Below, piece after piece: positions 34,975 through 46,371 of a stretch of 64,000 bases of DNA; the stretch's first letter is position 1; every line of letters begins with the position of its first letter. The DNA lies in assembly GCA_037176725.1 (NCBI GenBank), contig JAZBRS010000049.1, positions 31,240,001-31,304,000 of the forward strand, read 5' to 3'. This DNA is from Posidonia oceanica (Eukaryota; Streptophyta; Magnoliopsida; Alismatales; Posidoniaceae). Under the pieces are notes generated by a model. That model searched no databases. It had not been told where the DNA came from and was given only the letters and a program-made list of their open reading frames with translations. A program made the translations under genes and the position numbers.

Positions 34975-35620
34975 TCCTTTGAGTTACATGGCTCAGATCG
35001 CCTGTGGGCCTCATGGCTCAGCGATCCTCAATCTAGATCCTTTTGAGCTACATGGCTCAGATCGCCTGTGGGCCTCATGGCTCAGCGATCCTCAATCTAG
35101 ATCCTTTTGAGCTACATGGCTCAGATCGCCGGTGGGCCTCATGGCTCAGCGATCCTCAATCTAGATCCTTTTGAGCTACATCGCTCAGATCGCCTGTGGG
35201 CCTCATGGCTCAGCGATCCTCAATCTAGATCCTTTTGAGCTACATGGCTCAGATCGCCTGTGGGCCTCATGGCTCAACGATCCTCAATCTAGATCCTTTT
35301 GAGCTACATGGCTCAGATCGCATATGAGCTTCATGGCTTAGCGATCCTCTTTCAAATGCTTTGAGCTACATGGTTCAGATCGCCTGTGGGCTTCATGGCT
35401 CAGCGATCCTCATTCAGATCTTTTGAGCTGCATGGCTCAAATCGCTTGTGGGCTTCATGGCTCAGCGATCCTCATTCAGATCTTTTGAGCTACATGGCTC
35501 AAATCGCTTGTGAGCTTCATGGCTCAGTGATCTTCTTTCTGATCCTTTGAGCTACATGGCTCAGATTCCATGTGAGTTTCATGGCCCAGCGATCCTCTTT
35601 CTGATCCTTGAGGGTATGGA
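34975..35620 (+). repeat. 64-bp tandem array of short stem-loops (about 10 copies)
   Basis: TTTTGAGCTA recurs at 35041 and 35105, giving a 64-bp period. Each unit has two inverted repeats: GAGC-TACATG-GCTC and GATCGC-19 nt-GCGATC. The copies on the right are more diverged. The sequence is unrelated to the arrays at 14821-16170 but the architecture is the same. Confidence 0.88.
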
Positions 35621-35642
35621 CTAGGTCAAGCAATCAGGACCG

Positions 35643-35678
35643 GTCAATTCTTGCTACCTCAAGAAGTTCTACCAATGA
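35643..35678 (+). pseudogene. Last codons of integrase in the plus-strand element
   Basis: The frame ...CYLKKFYQ-stop matches the end of the A element integrase (CYLKKYYQ, stop at 19172). Only this tail of pol survives, just right of the 64-bp array. Confidence 0.6.
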
Positions 35679-37045
35679 CTCGAGGCATGTATCCTTGCCT
35701 TGCAGAGTTTTCCCCTTTCTTTTCTATACCATGCATTCATCACTTCGCAATCTTGCATTTGAAAACTGCATTTGCATACATTCTTAGCATTGCATACTTT
35801 TCCAATTAGCATTTCGTACAACATGCAAAATCAATATGCATATGTAGCAACATTAGTCAAAAAAAAACAAAACAAAACAAAACAAAAAATCAATCATCTT
35901 CATCCATGATAATCACAAAATCAAAAATCAATCACCTTCATTCAAAAAAATCAAAAAACATAAAATCCAAAAAAATAAAATCAATCAGTTCATTCATGAT
36001 GCATAGAAATACTCATTCATAAATCAATCATGCCCGATGATGAAAATCAGAATAGCTAGCCTGCTTGGAAAGAGTTTTGTTCCTCCTCAGTTGACACTAC
36101 CTAGATGTCCTAGCAAGTGAGGGAGCCACCATCCAAAAAAGAACAGAGCAAAATGCCTAAACTTCTCATAGGATCTATATCTCCAGAGGGAGAGAAAATG
36201 TTAGGATGTGAGTAAAAAAAAAAGAGAGTAAAAAAAAAAGAGAAAAAACAAACAAAAGAGAAAGAAAAGAATCAAACAAAAAAAAATTAGTCAATAAAGG
36301 GCTCAAAAAAAAAAGGAGGAAGAAAAAGAAGACAGAAGTCGAAGATAGAAGTCAGCCCTAGAGATAGAGGTGAACAGAATAGCTCAATTCCCTACGACTA
36401 TCTTGGAGAGGAGTCGGAGCATACGCCTGGAAAGCCTACAGATCCCCCAGGGACTAGCCACCCCTATCTTGCAGCAGCTCCACAGCACCAGGCAAGGCGT
36501 TTTTACCTCTAAGCCAAGGATAGAGTAAAACCTGCAAACCTATGAGGGAGTCAAAAAATGAAAAAAAAAGACAAAAAAAGTAGGTGTAGGTCCTAGAGAG
36601 TTTGGCATGGAGCTCTGTTTCTCTCCACACCACCAGACATACCACCCTTTGAGATACCGTCCACTCCAGAGAGCCACCTACAGTCTAAGAGTCCAGGTAG
36701 AGTCTCGTGAGTTGAGAATTACTCTTTCTTATACAGCAGGCATTCCTAGCATTCTAAATGTTGAGGGCAACAAAAATCAACCAAAAATTTATCACACCAA
36801 ATTTGCATAAATCATGCATTTACAAATAAAGTTTGCAAACATCATACATCTTCAACAAAATTGCATAAGTCATTGCATATTCAACATAATAAATCAATCT
36901 CGCATCAAATCTTGCATAAGTCATGCATACATCAATCACTTCTTTACTCTTCTTGTTGACTCTGCAAGGCGTTGAACATTTCTCGACCAGTTGGGATAGT
37001 TCTTCCACCAAGGGCGTCTCTCCATGGTCTTATCCTCCTATCCGG
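35679..37045 (+). other. Post-pol untranslated region
   Basis: No gene is visible. It contains A-rich low complexity (35850-36020, 36200-36330) and blocks shared with the A element's post-pol region. It lacks any trace of the DUF7745-like ORF found there. Confidence 0.5.
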
Positions 37046-37180
37046 GCTGGCAGCCCTAACTGCCCGGATGACATCCGTCAAAGTGTCTAGCGTTCCGCTC
37101 GGCAAGCATGATAGTCTTGTCTGGAGTTTCCTTCATCCGGACTAGTACCCCAAACTACCCGGTTGACATCCGTCATGTTG
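37046..37180 (+). repeat. Palindrome-rich segment, copy 2
   Basis: It repeats the GGGCTG-G-CAGCCC and CGGATG-A-CATCCG palindromes of copy 1, followed by CCGGTTGACATCCG. Confidence 0.7.
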
Positions 37181-37539
37181 TCCAATCTTTCGGCAGACAA
37201 ATTTGTTGACTTGTCGCCCCGCCACTTGACTGATGGACTCACTGGTCCATCACTTCTTGCTTTGATACCAGGGGCATCTGTATTGCCCCTTGGTCTCGTC
37301 TTTTCCTCTACATCGGGACTTGACACCGCTCCTCTTATCTGGCAGGTTTCACTGACTTGTCATTCCTCTCTTGATCCCAGGGGCATCTTTGGTTGCCCGT
37401 TGGTATTATGCCCCCCTTCACGCAAGTTTGGACTAGCCACCAACTTGTCGCCTGGTATTGCATTAGCATTTCACACTCTGCATGCATCCCCGATAGGATT
37501 AGCATGGCATACTCAGTGATACACATCCACGATCTTTGT

Positions 37540-37895
37540 TCTCTGTTCTCGCCTCGAGCTACCGGCTCGTCGATCATTACATTTCTGTTCTCGCCTCGAA
37601 CTGTCGGCTCGACGATCTTTACATTCCTGCTTTCGCCTTGAGCTGCCGGCTCGGCGATCTTTACATTCCTGCTTTCGCCTCGAGCTACCGGCTCGGCGAT
37701 CTTTACACTCCCGCTATCGCCTCGAGCTACCAACTCGGCAATCTTTACATTTCTGTTCTCGCCTCGAGCTGCCGGCTCGGCAATCTTTGCATTTCCGTTC
37801 TCGCCTCGAGCTGCCAGCTTGGCGATCTTTACATTCCTGCTTTCGCCTCGAGCCACCGGCTCAGCGATCTTTACATTCCTGCTTTCGCCTCTAGC
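37540..37895 (+). repeat. 42-bp tandem array of CGAGC...GCTCG stem-loops (9 copies)
   Basis: GCCTCGAG-type marks occur at 37551, 37593, 37635, 37677 and onward at exactly 42 bp. Each unit has the inverted repeat CGAGC-TGCCG-GCTCG followed by GCGATCTTTACATT. Because 42 is a multiple of three, the array is open for about 150 codons in both directions; this is not evidence for a protein. Confidence 0.9.
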
Positions 37896-38318
37896 TTGCT
37901 CCCCAGGCAGGGACAAGCTGCACTTTTCTTTCTCGCCTTGTCGCGCAAGTTTGGCCTGTCTGCTGGGTCTTTGCGCCACATCACGTTTCTCTTTTAGCAT
38001 TCTTCTTTTGCATCATCTTTGCACTTTCTTTTCTGGCACTGCATACTAGTCCAACATCATCATCGTCTTATGCTGCATCAACATCCTTAGCTGTACTAAC
38101 TTTTGCACTAACAGTTGCATTGCATTTGCATTGGCACGCATTGCATACATTGCATCTCATCCATCTGCACCTGCACTTTGCATTGCGGCAACGAGCTACG
38201 ACTTTCGATGCATCCGTCGAATAAGTAACTCACGCCAATAGCATTCTTCTACTCCCGTCGGTCAAATGGGGTGTCTTGTCAACCCTGAGCAGCGGCCTCG
38301 CTTCGCTTGACCTCGCTC

Positions 38319-38331
38319 AGGAAGGGACATC
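38319..38331 (+). promoter_or_regulatory. Polypurine tract of the plus-strand element
   Basis: AGGAAGGGACATC lies directly before the LTR start TGTTGACACCCC. The 80 bp upstream match the corresponding part of the A element. Confidence 0.75.
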
Positions 38332-41300
38332 TGTTGACACCCCATTTTGACAGGCTTGATCAATTGGAATCTCCTGGTGACTTATGGATCCAAATCTAGG
38401 TCCAAACCTACACATTCCTTTTCATCCTTCTTTCCAAAACAAGTCCAAACTTAACCTAGAATCACACCCCTTTCCCAAACCCAAAAACTACTCAAAAACC
38501 ATAGAAAAACTCACCATTCCCAACTTAGCAAACCTACCCAAGAACCCTCAAATTTTCAAACCAAAACCACTCCCAAAAACCCTAGAAAACCTAGGCAAAA
38601 CTACCCTTTTTCTACACCTCAAAATCCTTCCAAAACTTTCCCAAAACCAAACCCAAACCCTAGGTCCAACACTAGAGACCCTAGGCCACACACTCCTCAA
38701 ATTTCATCTCTTTTCTAAACCTCTAACCCCTTCATTTCACCAAATTATCCTTTCTCTTCCTTGGATTATTCATTTCTCTCTCCTCTCTCTCTCCTGATTA
38801 TCCTCCTTCTTTTCACTCCCTTCTCTCCCTTCTCCTTGCCTGGCTGTGGGCCCCCTTGTGCATCTATCTCCTCTGAATCTTATTTCTATTTTTATCTTAT
38901 TTTTAGCATTTTCTTTGGTTTTCTAAAAATTATTTTCTTTCAACTCCCCTCTTTCTTCCTTACTCCTCCTTTTCTCCCTTTTCTTCTTCCTTTTCCTTTT
39001 CATTTCCTTTCTTCTACTAAATCTTCAAAAAACTCTTAAAAACCTTCAAAACTCTAAAACAAAAGGAAAACAAATTAAAATCCCAAAGAAAATAATTAAA
39101 AACATTAAACAAACAATTAAAAACAAAGGCCTAACTAAATCTAACTAAAACTAAAAGCTAAGAATGCAACTTAAAAAATGCAAAACAAACAAAAAGAAAA
39201 TGCTATAAAATCAAGGGAAAAAAATGTAATCAAAACAAGCAAAAGTAAAAACCCTACTAAAAAACAAACAAAAACAAATCCTAAAAGGAAAGAAAACAAT
39301 TAAAAATGCTAAGTCAAAAAAAACTTAACTTAACTTAACAATCCTAAAAAGAAACAATTTGAAAACCTAATTAAAAAGCAAAAAACAAACAATCAAAAAT
39401 CTAAAAACACTCAATTAATTAAAAACTTAACAAGGAAAAAACTCAACTAAAAAAATATATATTAAAAAATAACTTAACAAACAAAAATCAAAGACAAATC
39501 AAAAAAGACTTAAGGAAAAGACTAAAATCGAAAACCTAAAACCCACCCTAATTAATTTACAAACTTTAAAAAATCCTAATTAACATCCCAAATACTTAAC
39601 AAGAAAAACATAATTAAAAAACAATTTAAAAAACTTAACAAACATTTAAACAAAATCAAAAACAATTTAAAGAAAAGAAAACCCTAAAAACCCTAATCAA
39701 AACTAAAACTCTTCAATCCTAATTAACTAATCAAAAACAATCATTAAAAAACTTAATCAAAGTCCTAACTTAAAACACAACTATCCTAAAAACTTTTCCC
39801 ATCCTTTTTCTATTTTTATTTATTTTTATTTCCTTCTTCTTTCCCTTCTTCTCTTCCCTTTCTCCCTTTCTTCCTTTCTTTTCTATTTCTTTTTCCTCTC
39901 TCCTGGTCCGGCCCAGCTGCAGGCCCAGCTCCTCCCCTCCTTCCTTCTTTCTTTCTTTTTCCTTTTTTCCACATGCACCAGGCCCGACCTGCACGCATTC
40001 CTCCTCCTCTTCCCTCCTCCTTCTCCTTCTTCTTCCTCAGATCTTCTCCCGCCAGCAGCTCCTTCTCTTCAAAAAAATTCATCTTCTTCTTCCCTCTCGA
40101 TCTCATCAGCTCCAGTTCATCTCCACCTCTCTCGTATCTCAGCAGCTTCTCCGGGGGCAATTAATGCCCGTCGCCTCTGTCGTCCTTCGCTGCTGTAGCT
40201 GCTGCTCCCGTCGGTGGAATTTGAATCCACTGCACGCCCGTCCAGTCTTCAGCTCCTGCATAAAGCCTCCAGTTTTCTCCTCCTTCCACGCCTTTTCGTC
40301 GTCCAGAGAAAGAGAGAGAGAATCCAAAGCTGAGAGCACCCAATTCCCCTTGTTCCCCTCTGCAAAAAACAGCCCTCTTCCTCCTCTTCCTTTCCACCCA
40401 AACCAGAGCCTCCATCCTCAGCAAAACCACTCCCAATTCACCCCCCAATCTCACCTAGAACTCCGGCACTTCAGCCCTCCATTCCATGACCGAAACCAGC
40501 CCAAACCACCCCCCAATCAGCCTGAAATCCACAGCAGAACCCAACTCCCACTTCCTCTGAAATTCCCAGCACGACACCCTACTGAACTTTCCCAAACTTC
40601 TCCACCAAACTCCCCAGAACCCCAACTTTCCAACCCATCTGAGCCTTAGCCTTCATCTCCCTCACAGCCGAAACCCATCACCACAAACACCACTACCCAA
40701 TTCTGCCAGAAAAGCCTTCCAATCCCAATCTCCTTCCCCAGCCATTTCCCAGCTCTTCCAAACACCCAAACACACTCACCAAGCAACCAGCAAGTCGCCG
40801 GCACCCTCCAACTGATCTAGAGAGCAACAGCTCATCTTCCCCACCTCAGGCGACCTGCAGTCCACCCACGGAAGCCGAATCTTCCTCCGGGCTGCAAAAC
40901 TCCGCTCCAAACATCTAGGAAGCACCGGAGCACATCACTGAGTGGATCCCAACACCCACGAGCCGTCGACGACACCTGCAACAGCCGGACGAACTCCGCC
41001 GGCGATCACTGAAACAGCTCGCGTCGGGAGGACTCCCCAACCCGCGAAACAGGTACCACTCCTTCCCCTTAGGTTAGTTTTCTCCCCTCGTGCTTTTCCA
41101 CATTTTAGAATAGAGTTCCCCTCCTTCTTCTGCCGGGTCGTCGCCGCCGTCATCTCTTCTTCTCCGACCAGGTCAGGGACTGGAATCGTCGCTCCGGCAG
41201 TAGAACTCGGTTCCAGGGATCGCCCGAGCTCCGCACTGACTTCAGGATCGCAGCCATGACCTCAGACCGCTTCCCCAACGCGCCGATCGCCTGCTCCACC

Positions 41301-42698
41301 TCCGAGTAGGTCTGCAGAGCTTCACCAAGCTCTCCGGTTGTCTCCGAGCAGCCCCGAGCCTCGCCGAACATCGTCAGAGCTCCGCCTGCCTCCAGTGAAC
41401 GTAGCCGACTCCTCTGCGCCGCCTCAGCCTCCCTTCTCCGGCGTTCATGGCCACTGATAGCATTTGCTACAGTGCCTTAGCCGCTGCAAGTTTTATTGTG
41501 CTCTTATTTTCCTTTAGTTAGCAAATTTTGCCATAAATTACATTTTCAGCTTCTGTTTCTAGTTTATTGCTTTCCAGTCCTGCCTTCGTTTAACATTCAT
41601 TTAATTCCGAATTTATATCTTATTAAATTGCATGAAAAACTTAAAAAACTGTCTAATTGCATGTTAGTCCTTCTGCTGTGTTTTCCTTTTAAGTTTATTT
41701 TAGTTCAGGCCCTGTAGTTTTTTATTTTTGCACATCGGTCCTTTAGTTAATAATCTGATTTAATGTTCTAAGTTTAGCTTAGTAAATTGCATTTTTAAAC
41801 CCTGTCTTTTCCTCTATTTACATTTTAGTCCTCTGATCTGTTGATTGTGCATTTATTTTTCATCTTTTCTTACTGCATTGCATTTTTCCCCTTCAGTTTC
41901 TGATTTTTGCATATAGGTCCTTCATATTCATGCACAGCATCTGTTTTTAATATTTTTGCTTATAAAATTGCATTATAGACCCTGCATGTTTTAAAATTGC
42001 ACATAGGTCCTCTGCATGTTTATAAAACTCATTTAAATGCATACTTTTGCTTATGAAATTGCATTGTAGACCCTACATGTTTTAAAATTACACATAGGTC
42101 CACTGTTAATGCACAGACCATTCAAAAATCACATTTTTCCTTACAAAATTGCATTTCGACCCCTGTATATTTCAAAATTGCACATAGATCCTCTGTTTGC
42201 ATTCACAGACCATTTAAAGCCACTTTTTTTGCTTATAAAATTGCATTCTAAACCCTGCATTTTGCAAAATTGCACTCAGACCCTCCAGTTTTCAAAAATC
42301 TTGCATATAAGCCCTTAGTTTTTCAAAATCTTTGCATTTAGGTCCCACTTTTTCAAAACTTGCACATAGGTTCCTAAGTTTTCTGAAAAATTATTCTTAG
42401 GTCATTTTCTTGCATTTTTGCATGCATTGCACTCATGCATCTTTGCATTTGGTATTTCTTGCACACACTTAAGCACACTTAGCTCCCATTTACATGGGAG
42501 GACCTGTTTTGCACACCCCTAGGACCTCCTTTACACCTAGATCCATTCTTCTCCTCTGTTCTCCCTCCTCTGCCTTGAAGCTGGGATATCTTTTGATCTG
42601 ACCGTTGGATCTTCTCAACCAAGCTACCTAGACGACCCCGGCGGAGCGCTCTTCCACATGGACCAAGCATTTCTCAGATCAGACTCCAGATTCCCAAG

Positions 42699-42704
42699 GT
42701 AAGT
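42699..42704 (+). promoter_or_regulatory. Conserved splice donor in type A LTR
   Basis: TCCCAAG|GTAAGT is a perfect donor consensus. The same site is kept in the minus LTRs (intron from 9995 and from 911) and is missing only where the LTR is deleted (29394-31655). Confidence 0.55.
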
Positions 42705-43149
42705 CCTCCTGAACCCCTGCAGCATACATTTGCACACCAATTGCATTGCATATATGATTTTTGCTTCCCGCTTTCTCGAGCATGTAGATTAGGACTCCCT
42801 CTTCTCATCTATCAACTCTGTCTCCCCTTTTCGCGTACTCTTGGCATCTTTGTGTTGCGTTTCCCCTGGATTCACCACTAATTGCGACTTTCTTCCCTCT
42901 TTTCACGATCCGATCGCATCGCGAGCTTTTGGCAGCGTGCGAGACGCATCGTGAGACACTTTGGTGGGAAATGGTCACAAAACAGTGATAATCCCTTCGC
43001 TTGTTTCTCTTCCCCATTGTAGGTCTTCACACCTACTTTGCGCGGTCCTTAAACAGCGTTCGTTCTCATGCTTACGCTGTTTGCCTCCCCTTTGCTTCTC
43101 CTATTCTTCCTCTTTGCATCTGCATCCGCATGGCTTTATCGATGTTTTA

Positions 43150-43420
43150 TTACGCCTGTTTTGACACCGTTTTACGTGCCCGCTCTGTCTTTGGTACCGT
43201 TTTCCGTGCCCACTTCGCTTTTGGCACCGTTTTGCTTGCCCGCTTCGCTTTTGGCACCGTTTTGCGTGTCCGCTTTCCTTTTGGCACTGTTTTACGTGCC
43301 CGCTCTGTTTTGGCACCATGTCGCGTGTCCGCTTTGTTTTCTTCACCGTTTCGCGTGTCGATCTTGTTTTCTTGCACCGTTTCGCGTGCTGCTTCTGTTT
43401 CTCGCATTGTTTTGCGTGTT
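43150..43420 (+). repeat. 29-bp minisatellite inside LTR (about 9 copies, inverted)
   Basis: Units such as CACCGTTTTGCGTGCCCGC plus TTCGCTTTTGG are the reverse complement of the blocks at 150, 9070 and 30095. Copy number is the lowest here. Confidence 0.88.
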
Positions 43421-44126
43421 TTATGCTGCTTTCTCTTGCATGTCGTCCGCATTGCTTGGTTTTACCGCCGTTTTGCTTTTCCGCCAGCATTTGCATATAA
43501 GGCAGTGATGCTTACTGCCTGGAGTTCTCACGAGCCAGGTTTCGACCGGTTCGGAACACAGACAGCGTTGCTGAGCGCTTAGACTGCACGTTTACTTCCC
43601 TGCATTGCATTCCACCACTTAGAGCACACCTTTGAGCATTCATTCAGGCATTCATTGGCATTTAGGCATTCAAACCTGCATTTCCCTGCGTATGCGAGCG
43701 TAAGCCTAGAAAGACCGATTCTCGGGCGTGTCGGGGGTGCCTAAACCTTCTCCGCACGTAACAGGAGTCCTTGCCCAGTCTTTTGGCCCGCAATGACCAT
43801 ATTGCCCTTATCCTAGGCATGAGTCATCTCATTTGCATTCATTTGCATTTGTTTTCCTTTGCATTGCTTTGCATTGCACCCTTTTGCTTGGTTTTGCGTG
43901 TTAATCCGTGCATTACCCCAGTTTTCCTTGTCTCCCGATAATAGACACGGTGGCGACTCTGAATTGTCTTATCTTCTTCTTTTCTTATCTTTTCTCCTCT
44001 GTTTCAAGTGTTTTTGAGTTGAGCCTTCCTCCTCGGACATAGCCGCTTATAGTGAGCCTGATTCCGATCGGTGCACGCGAGCTTCTGGCAGTGTACATGG
44101 ACGATCTGAAGACCGGGATTACTACA

Positions 44127-45034
44127 ATTCTTCTCTGAATTTTACATTGAAATCTGTTACATGGTGTAGGACGCCTGTTTTTACAGCGTCTTATGTTGGA
44201 CGCTGTATACCACAACGTCCAATACATTTGTTCCATTTTCCTATTTCTTTTTGTTTTCCATCAGAAAAAGATGTATCTGTTTCCCTTAGATTTTTATCCA
44301 CAGCATTTTCTGCTTATCCTGATCTTCATAAAGTATCAGTTGATTTTCTTGCTTTCTAGGATCTGAACATGTTATTCATTTCCTAGATAGGATATCTTTT
44401 TTTTATTTTCTGAATTCTCTGTGTTGGACGCCTGGAACTGTGCGTCTAACATAGGACGCTAGGAATCCCAACGTCCAACGCTTCCAGTAAACTGAATGTT
44501 GTTTTGCAGTTTTATAACATTGGTTTTGGGTCTGTTTGCTTTGATTTTAATCATCTAACATGATTTGCATGTCTACAGTGTTTTGGGATATATAATTTTC
44601 ATTTTGGCATATTTCAAAGGCATTTTGTACATTTTCAAAGGCATATAAGCATGATTTTCACTTGGCATGGCATAATCGCCCTCAGGTGTATAGTAAACAG
44701 CAATATTGCCAACATTCAGCCACAATGAGCGGAAAAGCCCTGAAGGACCGATTTTTCGGGCGTACAGGGGTGTCTAACACCTTCCCTGTGCATAATAGGA
44801 GTCCTTGCCCGATCTCTGGCCCGCATTGACTTGTGTCATATCCTTTGTTTTCTTTTATTTATTTTCATATCTTTTCGGTTTTCCTTGTCTCTCGGCTTTG
44901 CAAATAGACTAGGTTGCGACTCCAAATTTTGTGTTTTCCTTTCCTTCAGCTTTCGCCATTTTTTTACTTCTTTTTGCCGTGACCCGCGATTCGGCCCGAT
45001 TCCTTTTTTCGAGCCGTTCGGTCGCATGGTTACA
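44127..45034 (+). mobile_element. Tail of a second type B LTR
   Basis: It matches 6395-7299 almost throughout and ends at the same TCGCATGGTTACA. Its first bases ATTCT are also at 6395-6399, where the left copy continues unbroken. The type A LTR therefore inserted into a B LTR at ATTCT. The B LTR then ends at 45034 against hAT coding sequence. Confidence 0.85.
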
Positions 45035-46371
45035 ATGACACACGTGCTTTGTCACTTAAAAATGTCATTTGCGATTTGTTGTGTACATTTGGACTTAGCA
45101 TTACCAATTTACGCGGTCAAGGTTATAATGGTGCTAGCAACATGCAAGAAGAGTTTAGTAGATTAAAGACTTTGATTCTAAAAGAAAATCCTTGTGCTTT
45201 CTACATTCATTGTTTTACTCATCAACTTCAGTTGATACTTGTAGCAGTTGCAAAAAATCATGTGGAAGTTGCTTCATTCTTTGATATAATTTCCATGGTA
45301 ATGAATTATGTCGGAGGTTCATGCAAGCATCGTGATACTCTTAGGGTTAAAGAAGTTGAAAGAGTGGCTAAAGAACTTGAAACTAGGGAAGCTAAAAGTG
45401 GCACAGGTAAAAATCAAGAACTTGGAGTCAAATGAGCTGGTGAAACACGTTGTGGTTCACATTATGCTGTTTTAATGAATTTAACTCATATGTTTTCATC
45501 AATTGTAAATGTTCTTCAAATCTTTAAAATTGATGGTGAAGATGCAAAGATAAAAGGACGGGCAAATACCTATTTGAACCTTATGCAGACATTTAACTTT
45601 GTGTTTATGTTGCACTTGATAAAAACAATTTTAGGAATTACATGTGATTTGTCAGATGCATTACAGAGAAATGATCGAGATATCGTGAATGCTATTAATT
45701 TATTGAGAGTTTCTCGAAGACGGTTAAATTCTTTGAGAAATGATCACAATGAATGGGAGTATTTGCTTTTAAAAGTATATTCATTTTGTGAAAAGCACAA
45801 TATAGAAGTTAAAAGCATGGATATGATTTTTCAAGAACCTGGGAGACTACGACGTGACTAGGAAGAGAAGATGAATCTTCATCATTTTCGATTTGATATT
45901 TTCAACACTATGATTGATTTGTTAATCAATGAACTTAATGATCGTTTTAGCGAGAGAAGCACAGAATTGCTTCTATGTGTTGCATGTCTTGATCCAAGTG
46001 ACAATTTTGCCTCTTTTGATAAAGTGAAGTTGATTAAACTTGCACAACTTTATCCTTTTGATTTCTGTAGCAAAGAATTTGATAGACTTGAAAATTAACT
46101 TGATGCATATATATTAGATGTTCGTGGTAATCCTAAATTTGCCAATGTAAATAGCATTTCTGGACTTGCTCAGAAAGTTATGGAATTGAAGATGGATCGT
46201 GTTTATTTTCTTATATATCGACTTTTGAAGCTAGCATTACTTCTTCCTGTTGCTACTGCGTCTGTGGAAAGAGTATTCTCTACAATGAGTATCATAAAAA
46301 CTCGTTTGCGTAACAGAATGAGAAATAAGTTCATGAATGATTGTTTAGTTGCTTACATTGAACAGATGTAG
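45035..46371 (+). pseudogene. hAT (Ac-like) transposase, 3' part, pseudogene
   Basis: A single frame runs from DTRALSLKNVICDLLCTFGL to the stop at 46371, broken by three in-frame stops at 45433-45435, 45859-45861 and 46096-46098. Recognisable blocks are GQGYNGASNMQEEF, FYIHCFTHQLQLILVAVAKN, TELLLCVACLDPSDNF and the C-terminal dimerisation motif LALLLPVATASVERVFS. It resembles the plant hAT proteins often annotated as zinc-finger MYM-type 1-like. The N-terminal part is absent because a Gypsy B LTR is inserted at 45034; the remainder would lie left of this nest. No terminal inverted repeat was identified. Confidence 0.9.

Larger units (their letters stand above)
38332..44126 (+). mobile_element. 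Type A 3' LTR, plus strand (5.8 kb)
   Basis: It starts TGTTGACACCCC and ends GGGATTACTACA. It follows the PPT and carries, in order: the A-rich part (39060-39780), the GC-rich exon-like part with a 161-codon Ser/Pro-rich frame (40164-40649), donor-like AAACAG|GTAC (intron from 41053), degenerate repeats (41690-42420), the strong donor CCAAG|GTAAGT (intron from 42699), a 29-bp repeat block, and PBS-like TGGCGACTC at 43951. ATTCT follows directly at 44127, as expected for a target duplication. The partner 5' LTR is not present in the window. Confidence 0.9.

Noticed and set aside
37536..37997. 150-codon open frames on both strands
   Set aside because: A 42-bp tandem repeat, a multiple of three, stays open by chance in both directions.
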